Of a stretch of DNA of 64,000 nucleotides, positions 49,843 through 58,663 are shown piece after piece. Below the pieces are notes generated by a model, which did not search any database, had not been told where the DNA came from, and saw only the letters and a list, made by a program, of their open reading frames with translations. The DNA is from an uncultured Collinsella sp. (lineage in GTDB: Bacteria > Actinomycetota > Coriobacteriia > Coriobacteriales > Coriobacteriaceae). The position numbers and the translations under genes were made by a program. The stretch lies in the NCBI GenBank assembly GCA_959604825.1, contig CAUHCN010000006.1, positions 1-64,000 on the forward strand, written 5' to 3'. Position 1 is the stretch's first letter; each line of letters begins with the position of its first letter.

Positions 49843-50373
49843 ATGTCTTATTTGGATCTGGCTCGTGGTCGGTATTCTTGTCGTTCTTTTGAGGACCGTC
49901 CTGTTGAGCAGTCGGTAGTGGATGCCATTGTTGAGGCGGGGCGGATTGCTCCTTCTGCTTGTAATAATCATCCAGCCCGTGTGATGGTGCTGGATACGCC
50001 TGAGCTGTTGGAGAAGGCTGCTGCTTGTCAGCCTCGGTTTGCTCGTGATGGGTCTATCTTTGGAGCTCCGCTTGTCTTCCTTATTTGCAGCTTTACCGAT
50101 GATGCTTGGGTGCGCCCGTATGACCAGATGAATTCCAGTGAAATCGATACGTCCATCGTGTGCGACCAGATGATGATGGAGGCCACCGAGCAGGGCCTGG
50201 GAACGTGCTGGGTATGCCATTTTAAGCCTGAGGTGGCACAGGAGCAGTTCAATCTGCCCAAGGGCGTCTATCCCTATCACATGCTCGTCTGTGGCTATCC
50301 CGCCGACCACATCGCCGATCCCGAGCATCGCGAGGCCCGCACTATTCCCCTCTCCAACTTCCTCCTCAAGTAG
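49843..50373 (+). CDS. nitroreductase family protein
   Basis: The 176-residue FMN-dependent nitroreductase-like protein has 'LARGRYSCRSFEDRPVEQ' and 'IVEAGRIAPSACNNHPARV' at the N-terminus and 'EATEQGLGTCWVCHFKPE' later. It reduces nitro compounds, quinones or similar with NAD(P)H. AGGAGG lies seven bases before the ATG. Codon use changes inside the gene: up to about 50090 it favours T-ending codons (tct, cgt, gct, gat), after that the GC-ending codons of the rest of the window. This suggests a recombination junction. Confidence 0.88.
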   Translation: MSYLDLARGRYSCRSFEDRPVEQSVVDAIVEAGRIAPSACNNHPARVMVLDTPELLEKAAACQPRFARDGSIFGAPLVFLICSFTDDAWVRPYDQMNSSEIDTSIVCDQMMMEATEQGLGTCWVCHFKPEVAQEQFNLPKGVYPYHMLVCGYPADHIADPEHREARTIPLSNFLLK

Positions 50374-50416
50374 TTTTTAGACATACCTTAAAATCTACCT
50401 TTTACCACGCGCCCTT

Positions 50417-50460
50417 CGCCGAGTTCTGTCCTATCGCATGCAGAGCTCGGCGTTTTGTTT
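50417..50460 (+). terminator. nitroreductase terminator
   Basis: CGCCGAGTTCTG pairs with CAGAGCTCGGCG (one wobble) over a 12-nt loop, then TTTTGTTT on the plus strand. Confidence 0.9.
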
Positions 50461-50479
50461 CCCAACCCGTATACAGCCA

Positions 50480-50510
50480 CAAAAAAGGAGCCCGCAGGTG
50501 CGAGCTCCTC
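50480..50510 (-). terminator. divIVA terminator
   Basis: AGGAGCTCGC/GCGGGCTCCT hairpin followed by T6 on the minus strand, ending the division gene run. Confidence 0.9.
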
Positions 50511-50538
50511 TTAAGGACACTAGATTGTAGCTCTGATG

Positions 50539-51213
50539 CTAGTCCAGGTCGTCGGCGGCAAAGTTGTCGATCGGGGCGAAGGGATCGGCCACGGGGACAA
50601 CCGGGTCAGCGACGGGCAGCGGCTCGGCGGGAACAGTCACCGCAGGAGAAGCGGCAGAACCGACCGGCGTGGAGGCCATGAGGTCGGCCGGGAAGGAGTT
50701 CTGGGCATCGTCCATGAAGTGCTGGATGAGCTTGAGGTACTCGGCCTTGAACTCCTCGCGGGAAGCCTTGAGACGATCGATTTCCTCGAGCTCGGCCTGC
50801 TTCTCGGTCAGAGCCTGGCGGATAACCTCGCGTGCCTTAGCGTCAGCCTCGTTGCGGATACGCTCAGCGTTCTCGTTGGCATCGTTGACGATGGTCTCAG
50901 CGGTCTGCTGGGCAGCGATCAGGGCAGCGGAAATCTGGCGCTCCTGAGCGGAGAAGTCAGGGGCGGGAGCAGCCACGGGGGCGGCAGGAACGGCTTGGGC
51001 GGTGGCATCCTGAGCCTGGGCAAGCTGAGCCTGCGCATCGGCAAGCTGCTGCTCGGTAGCAGTCAGGCGACCCTTAAGGTCGACGATCTTAGCGAGCATA
51101 GCGTCAACCTCGGAGGACAGCGTCTCCAAGAAGACGTCGACCTCGGCGGGATCGTAGCCACGCTTGGCCTCAGAGAAAGTCTGAGCCTGGATGTCTGCAG
51201 GGGTAATAGCCAT
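50539..51213 (-). CDS. divIVA: DivIVA-domain protein
   Basis: The 224-residue coiled-coil protein begins with the DivIVA lipid-binding domain ('ITPADIQAQTF', 'KRGYDPAEVDVFLETLSSEV'). A coiled coil rich in Ala/Gln/Glu (about 30-165), broken by a Pro/Ala stretch, follows, and the tail is acidic and Pro-rich. It localises to curved membrane at poles or septa and organises growth or division. It is the last gene of the sepF-yggT-divIVA group, just before a terminator. Confidence 0.92.
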   Translation of the reverse strand: MAITPADIQAQTFSEAKRGYDPAEVDVFLETLSSEVDAMLAKIVDLKGRLTATEQQLADAQAQLAQAQDATAQAVPAAPVAAPAPDFSAQERQISAALIAAQQTAETIVNDANENAERIRNEADAKAREVIRQALTEKQAELEEIDRLKASREEFKAEYLKLIQHFMDDAQNSFPADLMASTPVGSAASPAVTVPAEPLPVADPVVPVADPFAPIDNFAADDLD

Positions 51214-51273
51214 AACAAGTCTCCTTTTTCATCGCCTCGGCGTACACGCCCGACGTAAGTTACTAAGTCAGTT

Positions 51274-51555
51274 CTATACGAGTATACCTATAAGAAGCTG
51301 CAGAACCAGCCTCTGCACCAACTGCAACGCAATAATCGCAACGACCGGCGAAAAATCGATACCGCCCATCGGCGGGATGAAACGACGGAACAGGTTGAGC
51401 CACGGACCGCACACGCTATCGAGCACCGCAGCAATATCCTGAAGCAAACCACCCTGCTTCATGGGAATCCACGTCATAAAGCAGTAGACGACAATGAGCG
51501 TGGAATAGAAGTTGAACAGCGTGTTGACCAGCTGGACGATAGTGTAGATGTTGAT
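51274..51555 (-). CDS. yggT: YggT family membrane protein with apparent ATC start
   Basis: This 93-residue protein has the two membrane segments of the YggT family: about residues 5-26 ('LVNTLFNFYSTLIVVYCF') and 70-92 ('VVAIIALQLVQRLVLQLLI'). 'MTWIP' and 'NLFRRFIPPMGGIDFSP' lie between. No ATG, GTG or TTG is in frame between the sepF stop and M27. A GAGGAG site lies six bases before an ATC codon at 51555, which gives the expected family length. Starting at the first ATG would lose the first membrane helix. It is coupled to sepF and divIVA in the division cluster. Function is unknown. Confidence 0.8.
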   Translation of the reverse strand: MNIYTIVQLVNTLFNFYSTLIVVYCFMTWIPMKQGGLLQDIAAVLDSVCGPWLNLFRRFIPPMGGIDFSPVVAIIALQLVQRLVLQLLIGILV

Positions 51556-51576
51556 GGGAATCTCCTCGTCTTGTCT

Positions 51577-52299
51577 TTACTTAAGGTAGCCGTCGGCACG
51601 AAGCTTCTTGAGATCGGAATCTTTGACCTCGCAACCGGCGGGCAGCACCATGAACACGCGGTCGCCTACCTCCTTGACCGTGGCGCCCAGACCGCAGGCA
51701 AAGCCGTAAGAGAAGTCCAAGACGCGCTTGGCAACTTCGGTGCGTACGCCCACAAAAATCAGTGCGACAGGCTGCTTGGTGCGAACGCGGCGCACCACGG
51801 TCTCCACGTCGTCATAGCTCTCGGGGCGCAGGACATAGGCCGGCAGTTGCGGCGTGGCGTTGATGATATTGCTCGCATAGGCCGAGGCATCGCTCGGTGC
51901 AGGCGCGGGTGCAGCGGCGGCACGGGCGCGGGTGTTCTCGGCGTAGCTCGACGGCGTGTCATAGGCACCAGGACGATAACCGCTCGCAACACTGTCCTGC
52001 GAGCGCGAAGGCGGGTTATACGTCGTGGCATGGCGGGAGTCATCGCCGACCAGCTGACCGGAGCGCGTATACACGGCAACCGACTCAGCTTCACCGCGGC
52101 GCGTCTGACCAAGCAGGCCGTTGCTCGGCTCGTCTTGGGTGTAGAAGCCCTCGCCCGAAGCACCGCCGTAGCCGTTGCCCTGATAACTATCGTCATAGCC
52201 GTCATCGTAGCCGTAGTCGTCGTCCTGGCCATAACCCTGGTCGTAACCCTGCTGGCCGCCCAGGTGCATCTTATTTTTAATCTCGTCAAGGAAGCCCAT
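51577..52299 (-). CDS. sepF: cell division protein SepF
   Basis: The 240-residue protein begins with a membrane-targeting amphipathic helix ('MGFLDEIKNKMHL'). A long Gly/Tyr/Asp/Gln-rich region (residues 14-50) and a Ser/Ala/Pro linker follow. The C-terminal SepF domain has 'VLRPESYDDVETVVRRVRTK' and 'ALIFVGVRTEVAKRVLDFSY'. It anchors FtsZ to the membrane; no ftsA is present, so SepF is the probable main tether. AGAGGA precedes the ATG. yggT follows in the same frame after 21 bp. Confidence 0.94.
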   Translation of the reverse strand: MGFLDEIKNKMHLGGQQGYDQGYGQDDDYGYDDGYDDSYQGNGYGGASGEGFYTQDEPSNGLLGQTRRGEAESVAVYTRSGQLVGDDSRHATTYNPPSRSQDSVASGYRPGAYDTPSSYAENTRARAAAAPAPAPSDASAYASNIINATPQLPAYVLRPESYDDVETVVRRVRTKQPVALIFVGVRTEVAKRVLDFSYGFACGLGATVKEVGDRVFMVLPAGCEVKDSDLKKLRADGYLK

Positions 52300-52359
52300 G
52301 GTTGTGTCCTCTCGCGGTTTAGTGCAGGCGCCCCGATAATCAGTGCGCACTTCAGAGCC

Positions 52360-53097
52360 TTATTTTACTGCAAACTCCGGGCTAAATACTACCCTGCCCA
52401 GGCGAACGAGCGTAGAGCCCTCCTCAAGGGCAGGCTCAAAGTCCTCGCTCATGCCGCAGGAAAGCTCAGGCAGGTTCAAATCGGGATGCGCCGCCTCCAG
52501 CTCATCCCTCAGCTCACGAAGCCCCGCAAAGGTGCGGCGTGCCACATCCTTATTCCCCCGGGGCGCCATAGTCATAAGCCCCTGCACGCAAATCCCCTCA
52601 AGCTCCGCAAGCTCACCCGCGGCGTCGCGAATCTCATCGGGCGAAAAGCCTCCCTTCGACTCCTCACCACTCACATTGACCTCGATGAGCACACGCTGGG
52701 GGCCGGCGAGCTCGCCTGCCTCAATCTTGCGGACAGCACGGCTCGAGATCGCCTGTGCCAGATGCAGCGAACCCACCGAGTGAATCAGCTCGGCTGAGCC
52801 CAGCACCGCATTGATCTTATTGGTCTGCAGGTTGCCGATCATATCGAAGCGTACCTCGGGCAGCTCCGGATGCTCCGCCAGACCCGTGAGCTTGCGAACC
52901 AGCTCCTGCGGGCGGTTCTCGGCAAAATGGCGATACCCCGCCTGGATGGCAGCAACAGTCTCATCGACACCAACGGTCTTGGACACGGCAATGAGGCGCG
53001 CGGCGTCGTGGGGGCGGCCCGCGCGATCGAGCGCCGCATAAAAACGTTCCAGAATCTGCTCGCGGCGAGCGCGCATCAAATCCAAATAGTTATCCAT
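52360..53097 (-). CDS. yggS: YggS family PLP homeostasis protein
   Basis: The 245-residue single-domain PLP-binding protein (PROSC/PLPBP family) has the PLP-lysine in 'RLIAVSKTVGVDETVAAI', then 'HFAENRPQELVRKL' and 'FDMIGNLQTNKINAVLG', 'GLMTMAPRG' and 'ELSCGMSEDFEPAL'. It buffers pyridoxal phosphate and is typically encoded next to sepF. GGAGG lies nine bases before the ATG. The pst operon separates it from pgeF, its usual neighbour. Confidence 0.95.
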   Translation of the reverse strand: MDNYLDLMRARREQILERFYAALDRAGRPHDAARLIAVSKTVGVDETVAAIQAGYRHFAENRPQELVRKLTGLAEHPELPEVRFDMIGNLQTNKINAVLGSAELIHSVGSLHLAQAISSRAVRKIEAGELAGPQRVLIEVNVSGEESKGGFSPDEIRDAAGELAELEGICVQGLMTMAPRGNKDVARRTFAGLRELRDELEAAHPDLNLPELSCGMSEDFEPALEEGSTLVRLGRVVFSPEFAVK

Positions 53098-53147
53098 TGC
53101 CAATCGCCTCCGCTGACAGCCAAACAAGTAGTCCCATGCTAACGCAA

Positions 53148-53179
53148 GAGCGCGGCCCCGCATGTGCAAGGCCGCGCTC
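53148..53179 (-). terminator. terminator-like hairpin after phoU
   Basis: Perfect 10-bp arms GAGCGCGGCC/GGCCGCGCTC with a 12-nt loop are followed by TTGCGTT. The T-tract is weak, so read-through to yggS is likely. Confidence 0.65.
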
Positions 53180-53216
53180 ACTTAGGTATTTACAATCTTT
53201 CGACGAACGGGGCTAC

Positions 53217-54074
53217 TTACTCCTCGTCGTCCTCGCCATCGTCCTCGTCCTCAAGATGATCGAGCAGGTAGCGAAGACCCTCGCTGACCTCGTTGGCGGG
53301 CACCTTGGCAACGTAGCGCGCGTCGACGGCGGGCCTCATGATAACACCCTCGCCCGAAGGCACGCGCATGCTCTCGAGCTCGTCCTCATCAGTGCGGGCG
53401 ATATCGCCGGCGTTCATGCGCTGACCAGTCAACAGGAAGGTCAGACGGCAAGCGGCATCGATGGAAATCGAAGCGATGCGATCGAGATAGCGCGAAACCA
53501 TGATGGCGCGGCGCAGGTCGTCATAGTTGCCGTCGTCGTCCATAAAGTCGCCCGTATCCATACGGTTAAAGGTGCGGAAGAACTTCTCGTAGGCGGCGTG
53601 CACTGGCTCGTCCTCGACGGCCAGGTTGCAGATGATGGACATGTCATTGGTAACGAGCGCAGAAAGCGAAGAGCCCAGCACCTGGTAAACAGCTTCGGCC
53701 TCGGCCTCAACCGTACCGACGAGCTCCTGGGGCAGCGAGATGTCGGCCTTGACCATGTGACGCGCGGCGCGGCAGATCTGGCGAACCTTATCGGTCATGC
53801 GCTGCAGGTTAAAGTCGACGTAGATAATCGTCTGCAGCAAGCGGAAGTCGGAGGCGACCGGCGACTGCGTGGCGATCAGGTTGTAGCACACGGCCTCCAA
53901 GTTGGCGCAGCGCGCGTCAATCGAAAGCGTGCGCTTCTTGGTCTTGGTGGCGAGCTTGCGGTCGTCGGTCACATAGGCCTTAACGGCATCGTGGAGGGCC
54001 AGATCGACGGCCTCGTAGATGCTCAGCATCTCGTGGCGGGCCTCGATGAGCTGACGGGAAAACAGTTTACGCAT
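53217..54074 (-). CDS. phoU: phosphate uptake regulator PhoU
   Basis: The 285-residue helical protein has two PhoU repeats (metal-binding 'DFRLLQTIIYVDFNLQRMTD' in the first, 'RRAIMVSRYLDRIASISIDA' in the second) and a strongly acidic C-terminal tail ('EDEDDGEDDEE'). PhoU links PstSCAB activity to the PhoR/PhoP two-component system. It is the last gene of the pst operon, 92 bp after pstB. Confidence 0.93.
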   Translation of the reverse strand: MRKLFSRQLIEARHEMLSIYEAVDLALHDAVKAYVTDDRKLATKTKKRTLSIDARCANLEAVCYNLIATQSPVASDFRLLQTIIYVDFNLQRMTDKVRQICRAARHMVKADISLPQELVGTVEAEAEAVYQVLGSSLSALVTNDMSIICNLAVEDEPVHAAYEKFFRTFNRMDTGDFMDDDGNYDDLRRAIMVSRYLDRIASISIDAACRLTFLLTGQRMNAGDIARTDEDELESMRVPSGEGVIMRPAVDARYVAKVPANEVSEGLRYLLDHLEDEDDGEDDEE

Positions 54075-54166
54075 GGTTCACTCCAATCAGTTGGGTGCGG
54101 TCATGCCGCCCGCACAGTGAATACGCACCGGACCAGGTCCGATCGGCTTGGGACTAGTCGCACCGA

Positions 54167-54970
<804 letters not shown>

Positions 54971-54982
54971 GGGACTCCTTAA

Positions 54983-55888
54983 CTAGCGACGCTTGCGCGA
55001 CAGGAAGCGCGCAAACAGGTTGAAGGCCAGAATGATCACCATCAGCAAGAGCGCGGTGCCGTAGGCTGCGTTCATGTTGATGCCGTCGTTGGCAAGCAGG
55101 TACAGGTGAACCGTCATGGGGCGGCCGGAATCGAGCGGCGAGATAGGTAGATTGATGGCCTGGCCCATGGTGTAGAGCACCACGGCGGTCTCGCCAATGG
55201 CACGGCCGATGGCAAGGACAATGCCCGTGGCAATACGGCCAAAGGCAGAAGGAAGCACGATCTTGGAGACAACCTGCCACTTGGTGGCGCCCAGGCCATA
55301 CGCGCCCCAACGGATATAGCGCGGAACGGCGCGAATGGCCTCTTCGGTGGTGCGCATGACGATGGGAAGCATCAAGAGCGCAAGCGCCAGAGCGGCCGAG
55401 ACCATCGAAAGGCCCAGACCCATAGCCTCGACAAACAAGGCGTAGCCAAACAGGCCCATAACGATGGAGGGCACCGAGGCCAAAGCGTCAGCAGCGTAGC
55501 GAATGAGCTCAACGATCTTGCCCTGCTTGGCGTACTCGGCCAGATAGACGGCTGCCAGCACAGCGATCGGCGTGCAGATAAGCATGGCGAGCGCCGTCAC
55601 ATAGACGGTCGAGACGATCGTGGGCCAAATACCGCCCTCGGCGTTGACGCCCTGGGGCCAACCGAAGATAAAGTCGAGCGAGATGTGTGGCAGGCCGTTG
55701 ATGACCACGTAGGCGATGATAGCGACCAGCACCAGCGTGGTGATGTATGCCGCGGCACGGAACACGCCAAGCATGATCTTGTTGGACAGGTCCTTGTTGA
55801 TGCGGCCCTTCTTGCCGTGGGAAAGGGCACGCTTGATGCGCTCGCGCGACGAGGTCGTATCGACCGTCGTGTCAACGGAATCGGACAT
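54983..55888 (-). CDS. pstA: phosphate ABC transporter permease PstA
   Basis: The 301-residue permease has a basic cytoplasmic N-terminus, then six membrane segments and the ATPase-coupling loop 'EEAIRAVPRYIRWGAYGLGATKW' typical of PstA. It forms the channel with PstC. It starts 3 bp after the pstC stop. Confidence 0.95.
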   Translation of the reverse strand: MSDSVDTTVDTTSSRERIKRALSHGKKGRINKDLSNKIMLGVFRAAAYITTLVLVAIIAYVVINGLPHISLDFIFGWPQGVNAEGGIWPTIVSTVYVTALAMLICTPIAVLAAVYLAEYAKQGKIVELIRYAADALASVPSIVMGLFGYALFVEAMGLGLSMVSAALALALLMLPIVMRTTEEAIRAVPRYIRWGAYGLGATKWQVVSKIVLPSAFGRIATGIVLAIGRAIGETAVVLYTMGQAINLPISPLDSGRPMTVHLYLLANDGINMNAAYGTALLLMVIILAFNLFARFLSRKRR

Positions 55889-55891
55889 AGC

Positions 55892-56818
55892 CTACCCCCT
55901 CTTCTTCTTGGAAACCAGGCGGACGATGCCCACCAGCGTGGCGGAAATGATAAACAGGACCACGCCCATGCCGAACAGCGCCGAGCGATGCAGACCCGAG
56001 GAATAGCTCATGTCGAGCGCAATCTGGCTCGTGAGCGTCGAGATGGGGCTCGCAATGCTGTCGGGAATAACCGGGGCGTTACCCACGACCATGAGCACGG
56101 CCATGGTCTCGCCGATGGCACGGCCCATACCCAGCACGATGGCATCCACGATACCCAGCTTGGCGGCAGGTAACACGACCTTATAGATAGTCTGCCACTT
56201 GGTGGCGCCCATGGCATACGATGCCTCGCGAATGCCCATGGGAATGGAATTAAGAGCATCGATGGTAAGCGTCGTGATGGTGGGCACGATCATAATGGCG
56301 AGCACGAACCACGCCGTCAGCGCGCCAAAACCAAGACCGCCGGTCAGTTGTGCGATAAACGGGCGGATGATGATCATGCCAAAGAAGCCATAGATGATAG
56401 AAGGGATGCCGGCCAACAGGTCAACGGCAGGGCTGATGAGCTTGCGCACGCGCTTGCTGGCGATCTCGACCAGATACACGGCCGTGCCCACGCCTAGGGG
56501 CACACCCATGGCGAGCGCACCGACGGTCACCAGACCCGAGCCGGCAAGCAGCGACACGATGCCGTAGTGGCCCTCAGAGGGCGCCCACGTAAAGCTAAAG
56601 AAGTCCGCCAGACCGATGTCGGTAAAGACGGGCAGCGCCGAGTACGTGGTAAAGACAAAAATCAGGATGACGGTAACAACCGCCAAGAACGCGCAGGCAA
56701 AGAAAATCCACTGCAGCGCCTTCTCCTTGATATAGGTGCTGCGCGATACGAGCGCCAGCTCGCGCTTCTTGGGCGCCTGAGCATTCTGCTCAGTCTGGGA
56801 GTTTTCCTGTGCTTCCAT
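55892..56818 (-). CDS. pstC: phosphate ABC transporter permease PstC
   Basis: The 308-residue permease has 'EASYAMGATKWQTIYKVVLP' as the ATPase-contact loop and six membrane segments after a Gln/Asn-rich cytoplasmic N-terminus. The ATG with GGGGAG nine bases upstream is used; a GTG three codons earlier overlaps the ribosome site. It directly follows pstS. Confidence 0.95.
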   Translation of the reverse strand: MEAQENSQTEQNAQAPKKRELALVSRSTYIKEKALQWIFFACAFLAVVTVILIFVFTTYSALPVFTDIGLADFFSFTWAPSEGHYGIVSLLAGSGLVTVGALAMGVPLGVGTAVYLVEIASKRVRKLISPAVDLLAGIPSIIYGFFGMIIIRPFIAQLTGGLGFGALTAWFVLAIMIVPTITTLTIDALNSIPMGIREASYAMGATKWQTIYKVVLPAAKLGIVDAIVLGMGRAIGETMAVLMVVGNAPVIPDSIASPISTLTSQIALDMSYSSGLHRSALFGMGVVLFIISATLVGIVRLVSKKKRG

Positions 56819-56819
56819 G

Positions 56820-57656
56820 CTACTCACTCCCCTTCTCGTCGTTGGTGACGGGAATAAAGCCCGCCTCGCGAATCTGCTTGTCCATCTTTTCGGACGTCAC
56901 GTAGTCGATGTAATCCTGCGCCTGCTGCGAAGGCGCACCCTTCACAAAGAAGTAAAGGTCGCGCGAGATGGGATAGCCGCCACTCGCAACCGTCTTCTCG
57001 GACGCCTCAACATGATTGACCGAGACGGCCTTGACCGAGGTCTTGGCGTTGAGGCTATCGACGAAGCCCAGCGAAATGTAGCCGATAGCCCCGCGCGAAC
57101 GAGATACCACGTCGCGCACCTGGCCCGTGCCCGAAAGAACGGCGGAGCGGCGATCGAACGGGGTGCCGTCCATCACGATGGTGCGGAAGGCTTCACGCGT
57201 GCCAGACGCCTCATCTCGGTTGATAACCTGAATCCTCAGGTCCTCGCCACCGACTTCTTTCCAGTTGGTGATCTTGCCGGCATAGATATCGCGGAGCTGC
57301 TCGGTCGAGAGGTTATCGACGGGGTTGTCTTCGTTCACGATGACCGCGATACCGTCGTGGGCAATGACGATGGGAGTCAGGCCCAGATCCTGCTCGTCGG
57401 CATTGAGTCCACGGGAGGAGCTGGCGATATCGGCCGTGCCAGCGCTGACGGCTTCGATGCCAGCGGAAGAGCCCAAACCGGAAACGAGCACGTCGATGCC
57501 GGTCTCCTCCTTAAAGCCCTCTGCCGCAATTTCGGCGATAGGAAGGCAGGTCGTGGAGCCGGCCACGGTAATGGAAGAGGTAGAAGATCCCGAAGAACAG
57601 GCGCACAGCGTAAGCGTAAGCACAGCGGCGCTCAGGACCGATACGATCTTTCTCAT
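56820..57656 (-). CDS. pstS: phosphate-binding lipoprotein PstS
   Basis: The 278-residue binding protein has a lipoprotein signal ('VLSAAVLTLTLCACSSG'). Phosphate-contact segments are 'ITVAGSTTCLPIAEI', 'GLGSSAGIEAVSAGTADIAS' with 'SSRGL', and 'VINRDEASGTREAF'. It captures phosphate outside the membrane for PstCAB. Its ATG overlaps the pgeF stop by 4 bp, tying the pst operon to the division-cluster gene upstream. Confidence 0.95.
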   Translation of the reverse strand: MRKIVSVLSAAVLTLTLCACSSGSSTSSITVAGSTTCLPIAEIAAEGFKEETGIDVLVSGLGSSAGIEAVSAGTADIASSSRGLNADEQDLGLTPIVIAHDGIAVIVNEDNPVDNLSTEQLRDIYAGKITNWKEVGGEDLRIQVINRDEASGTREAFRTIVMDGTPFDRRSAVLSGTGQVRDVVSRSRGAIGYISLGFVDSLNAKTSVKAVSVNHVEASEKTVASGGYPISRDLYFFVKGAPSQQAQDYIDYVTSEKMDKQIREAGFIPVTNDEKGSE

Positions 57657-58453
57657 AGCATCACGCCGATCGCAGCATGGCGCCCACAGGTGCCGTCCTC
57701 GTTACGGTAGGAATAAAAGCGGTCGTTCTGACGCACAGTCGAAAGCTGGGTATCCACGATATTATCCGCGTCCACACCGGCATCTACCAGCGCCTCACAA
57801 ATGGCAGCGGAAAGATCGAGCATGCGAGAGGCACTCGCATCGATGCAAGAGAACTCGACGGCAAAGCGATCCATGAGTTCCTGGGATACCTCATATTCGT
57901 CAGCCAAGATATGGGGGCCGATATAGGCGGAAACGTCGCTCGCATCGCAGCCGGCAGCATCGCAAAGCGCCTGGCACGCCTTGGCAGAAATACGTGCAAT
58001 CGTGCCCTTCCAACCGGAGTGCACCACGGCAAATCCGCCAGGGGCCACCAGCACCACGGGAACGCAGTCGGCAAAGCAGAGCAGCACGGGCACGTCATGG
58101 GCCGTACAGACGATGGCATCGCAGCCCTCGGCAATCTGCTCGCGAACAGCCTCAAGATCGTCGGCGCCGTTCGAAGTCACCGTAACGATATGGTCACCAT
58201 GTACCTGATTGGGCACGAGCAGATTATGCTCGCACTCAGTGGCGCCCATAGCTTCGAGCGCTCGACGACGATTTTCTTGAACAGCAAAGGGGTCATCGCC
58301 TACATGCGAGCCCAGGTTGAGCGAGGAGTACGCATCTTCAGAAACGCCACCGGTGCGCTCGGTAAAGGCAAAGCGGACATCGGATGTCGCGCCCTCCACC
58401 AACGTAACTCCATCATGGTCGACACGCGAAACGTTGTCCGCACGTGCTGCCAT
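57653..58453 (-). CDS. pgeF: YfiH/PgeF laccase-domain protein
   Basis: The 266-residue protein has the metal-binding motifs of the DUF152 (multicopper polyphenol oxidase-like) family: 'NQVHGDHIVTV', 'LLCFADCVPVVLVAP' and 'AVVHSGWKGTIARI'. Homologues act as purine nucleoside phosphorylases or as PgeF, which removes mis-incorporated peptidoglycan residues. The gene normally follows ftsZ, as here. AGGAGG precedes the ATG. Downstream it overlaps pstS, and upstream lies a candidate Pho box, so it may be induced by phosphate starvation. Confidence 0.93.
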   Translation of the reverse strand: MAARADNVSRVDHDGVTLVEGATSDVRFAFTERTGGVSEDAYSSLNLGSHVGDDPFAVQENRRRALEAMGATECEHNLLVPNQVHGDHIVTVTSNGADDLEAVREQIAEGCDAIVCTAHDVPVLLCFADCVPVVLVAPGGFAVVHSGWKGTIARISAKACQALCDAAGCDASDVSAYIGPHILADEYEVSQELMDRFAVEFSCIDASASRMLDLSAAICEALVDAGVDADNIVDTQLSTVRQNDRFYSYRNEDGTCGRHAAIGVML

Positions 58454-58557
58454 ACTAAAGCCTCCTAATAACACAAGTACCGCGGCGTCGCCGCGCAGTC
58501 CGCGTTTATACGGCTGTCATACTTCCTTAAAAGGATACCCGCAGCGGTAGGGACCAA

Positions 58558-58574
58558 ACGTAAAGGGAACGTAA
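58558..58574 (-). promoter_or_regulatory. candidate Pho box upstream of pgeF-pst
   Basis: On the minus strand TTACGT-N5-TTACGT gives an 11-bp direct-repeat period like PhoP boxes. TATCCT lies 20 bp downstream as a possible -10. The nearest gene is pgeF and the next is pstS, fitting control by phosphate. Confidence 0.55.
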
Positions 58575-58604
58575 GGAGATTGGAGGCTTTCGTTTACAAA
58601 CGAG

Positions 58605-58641
58605 AAACAAAACGGGGTGCATCCAAATGGACACACCCCGT
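58605..58641 (-). terminator. ftsZ terminator
   Basis: ACGGGGTG(CA)TCC pairs with GGA(CA)CACCCCGT over a short loop, then TTTTGTTT on the minus strand, 22 bp past the ftsZ stop. It separates ftsZ from pgeF-pst. Confidence 0.92.
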
Positions 58642-58663
58642 GCAGGTCGTTGAGAAAAACGAA

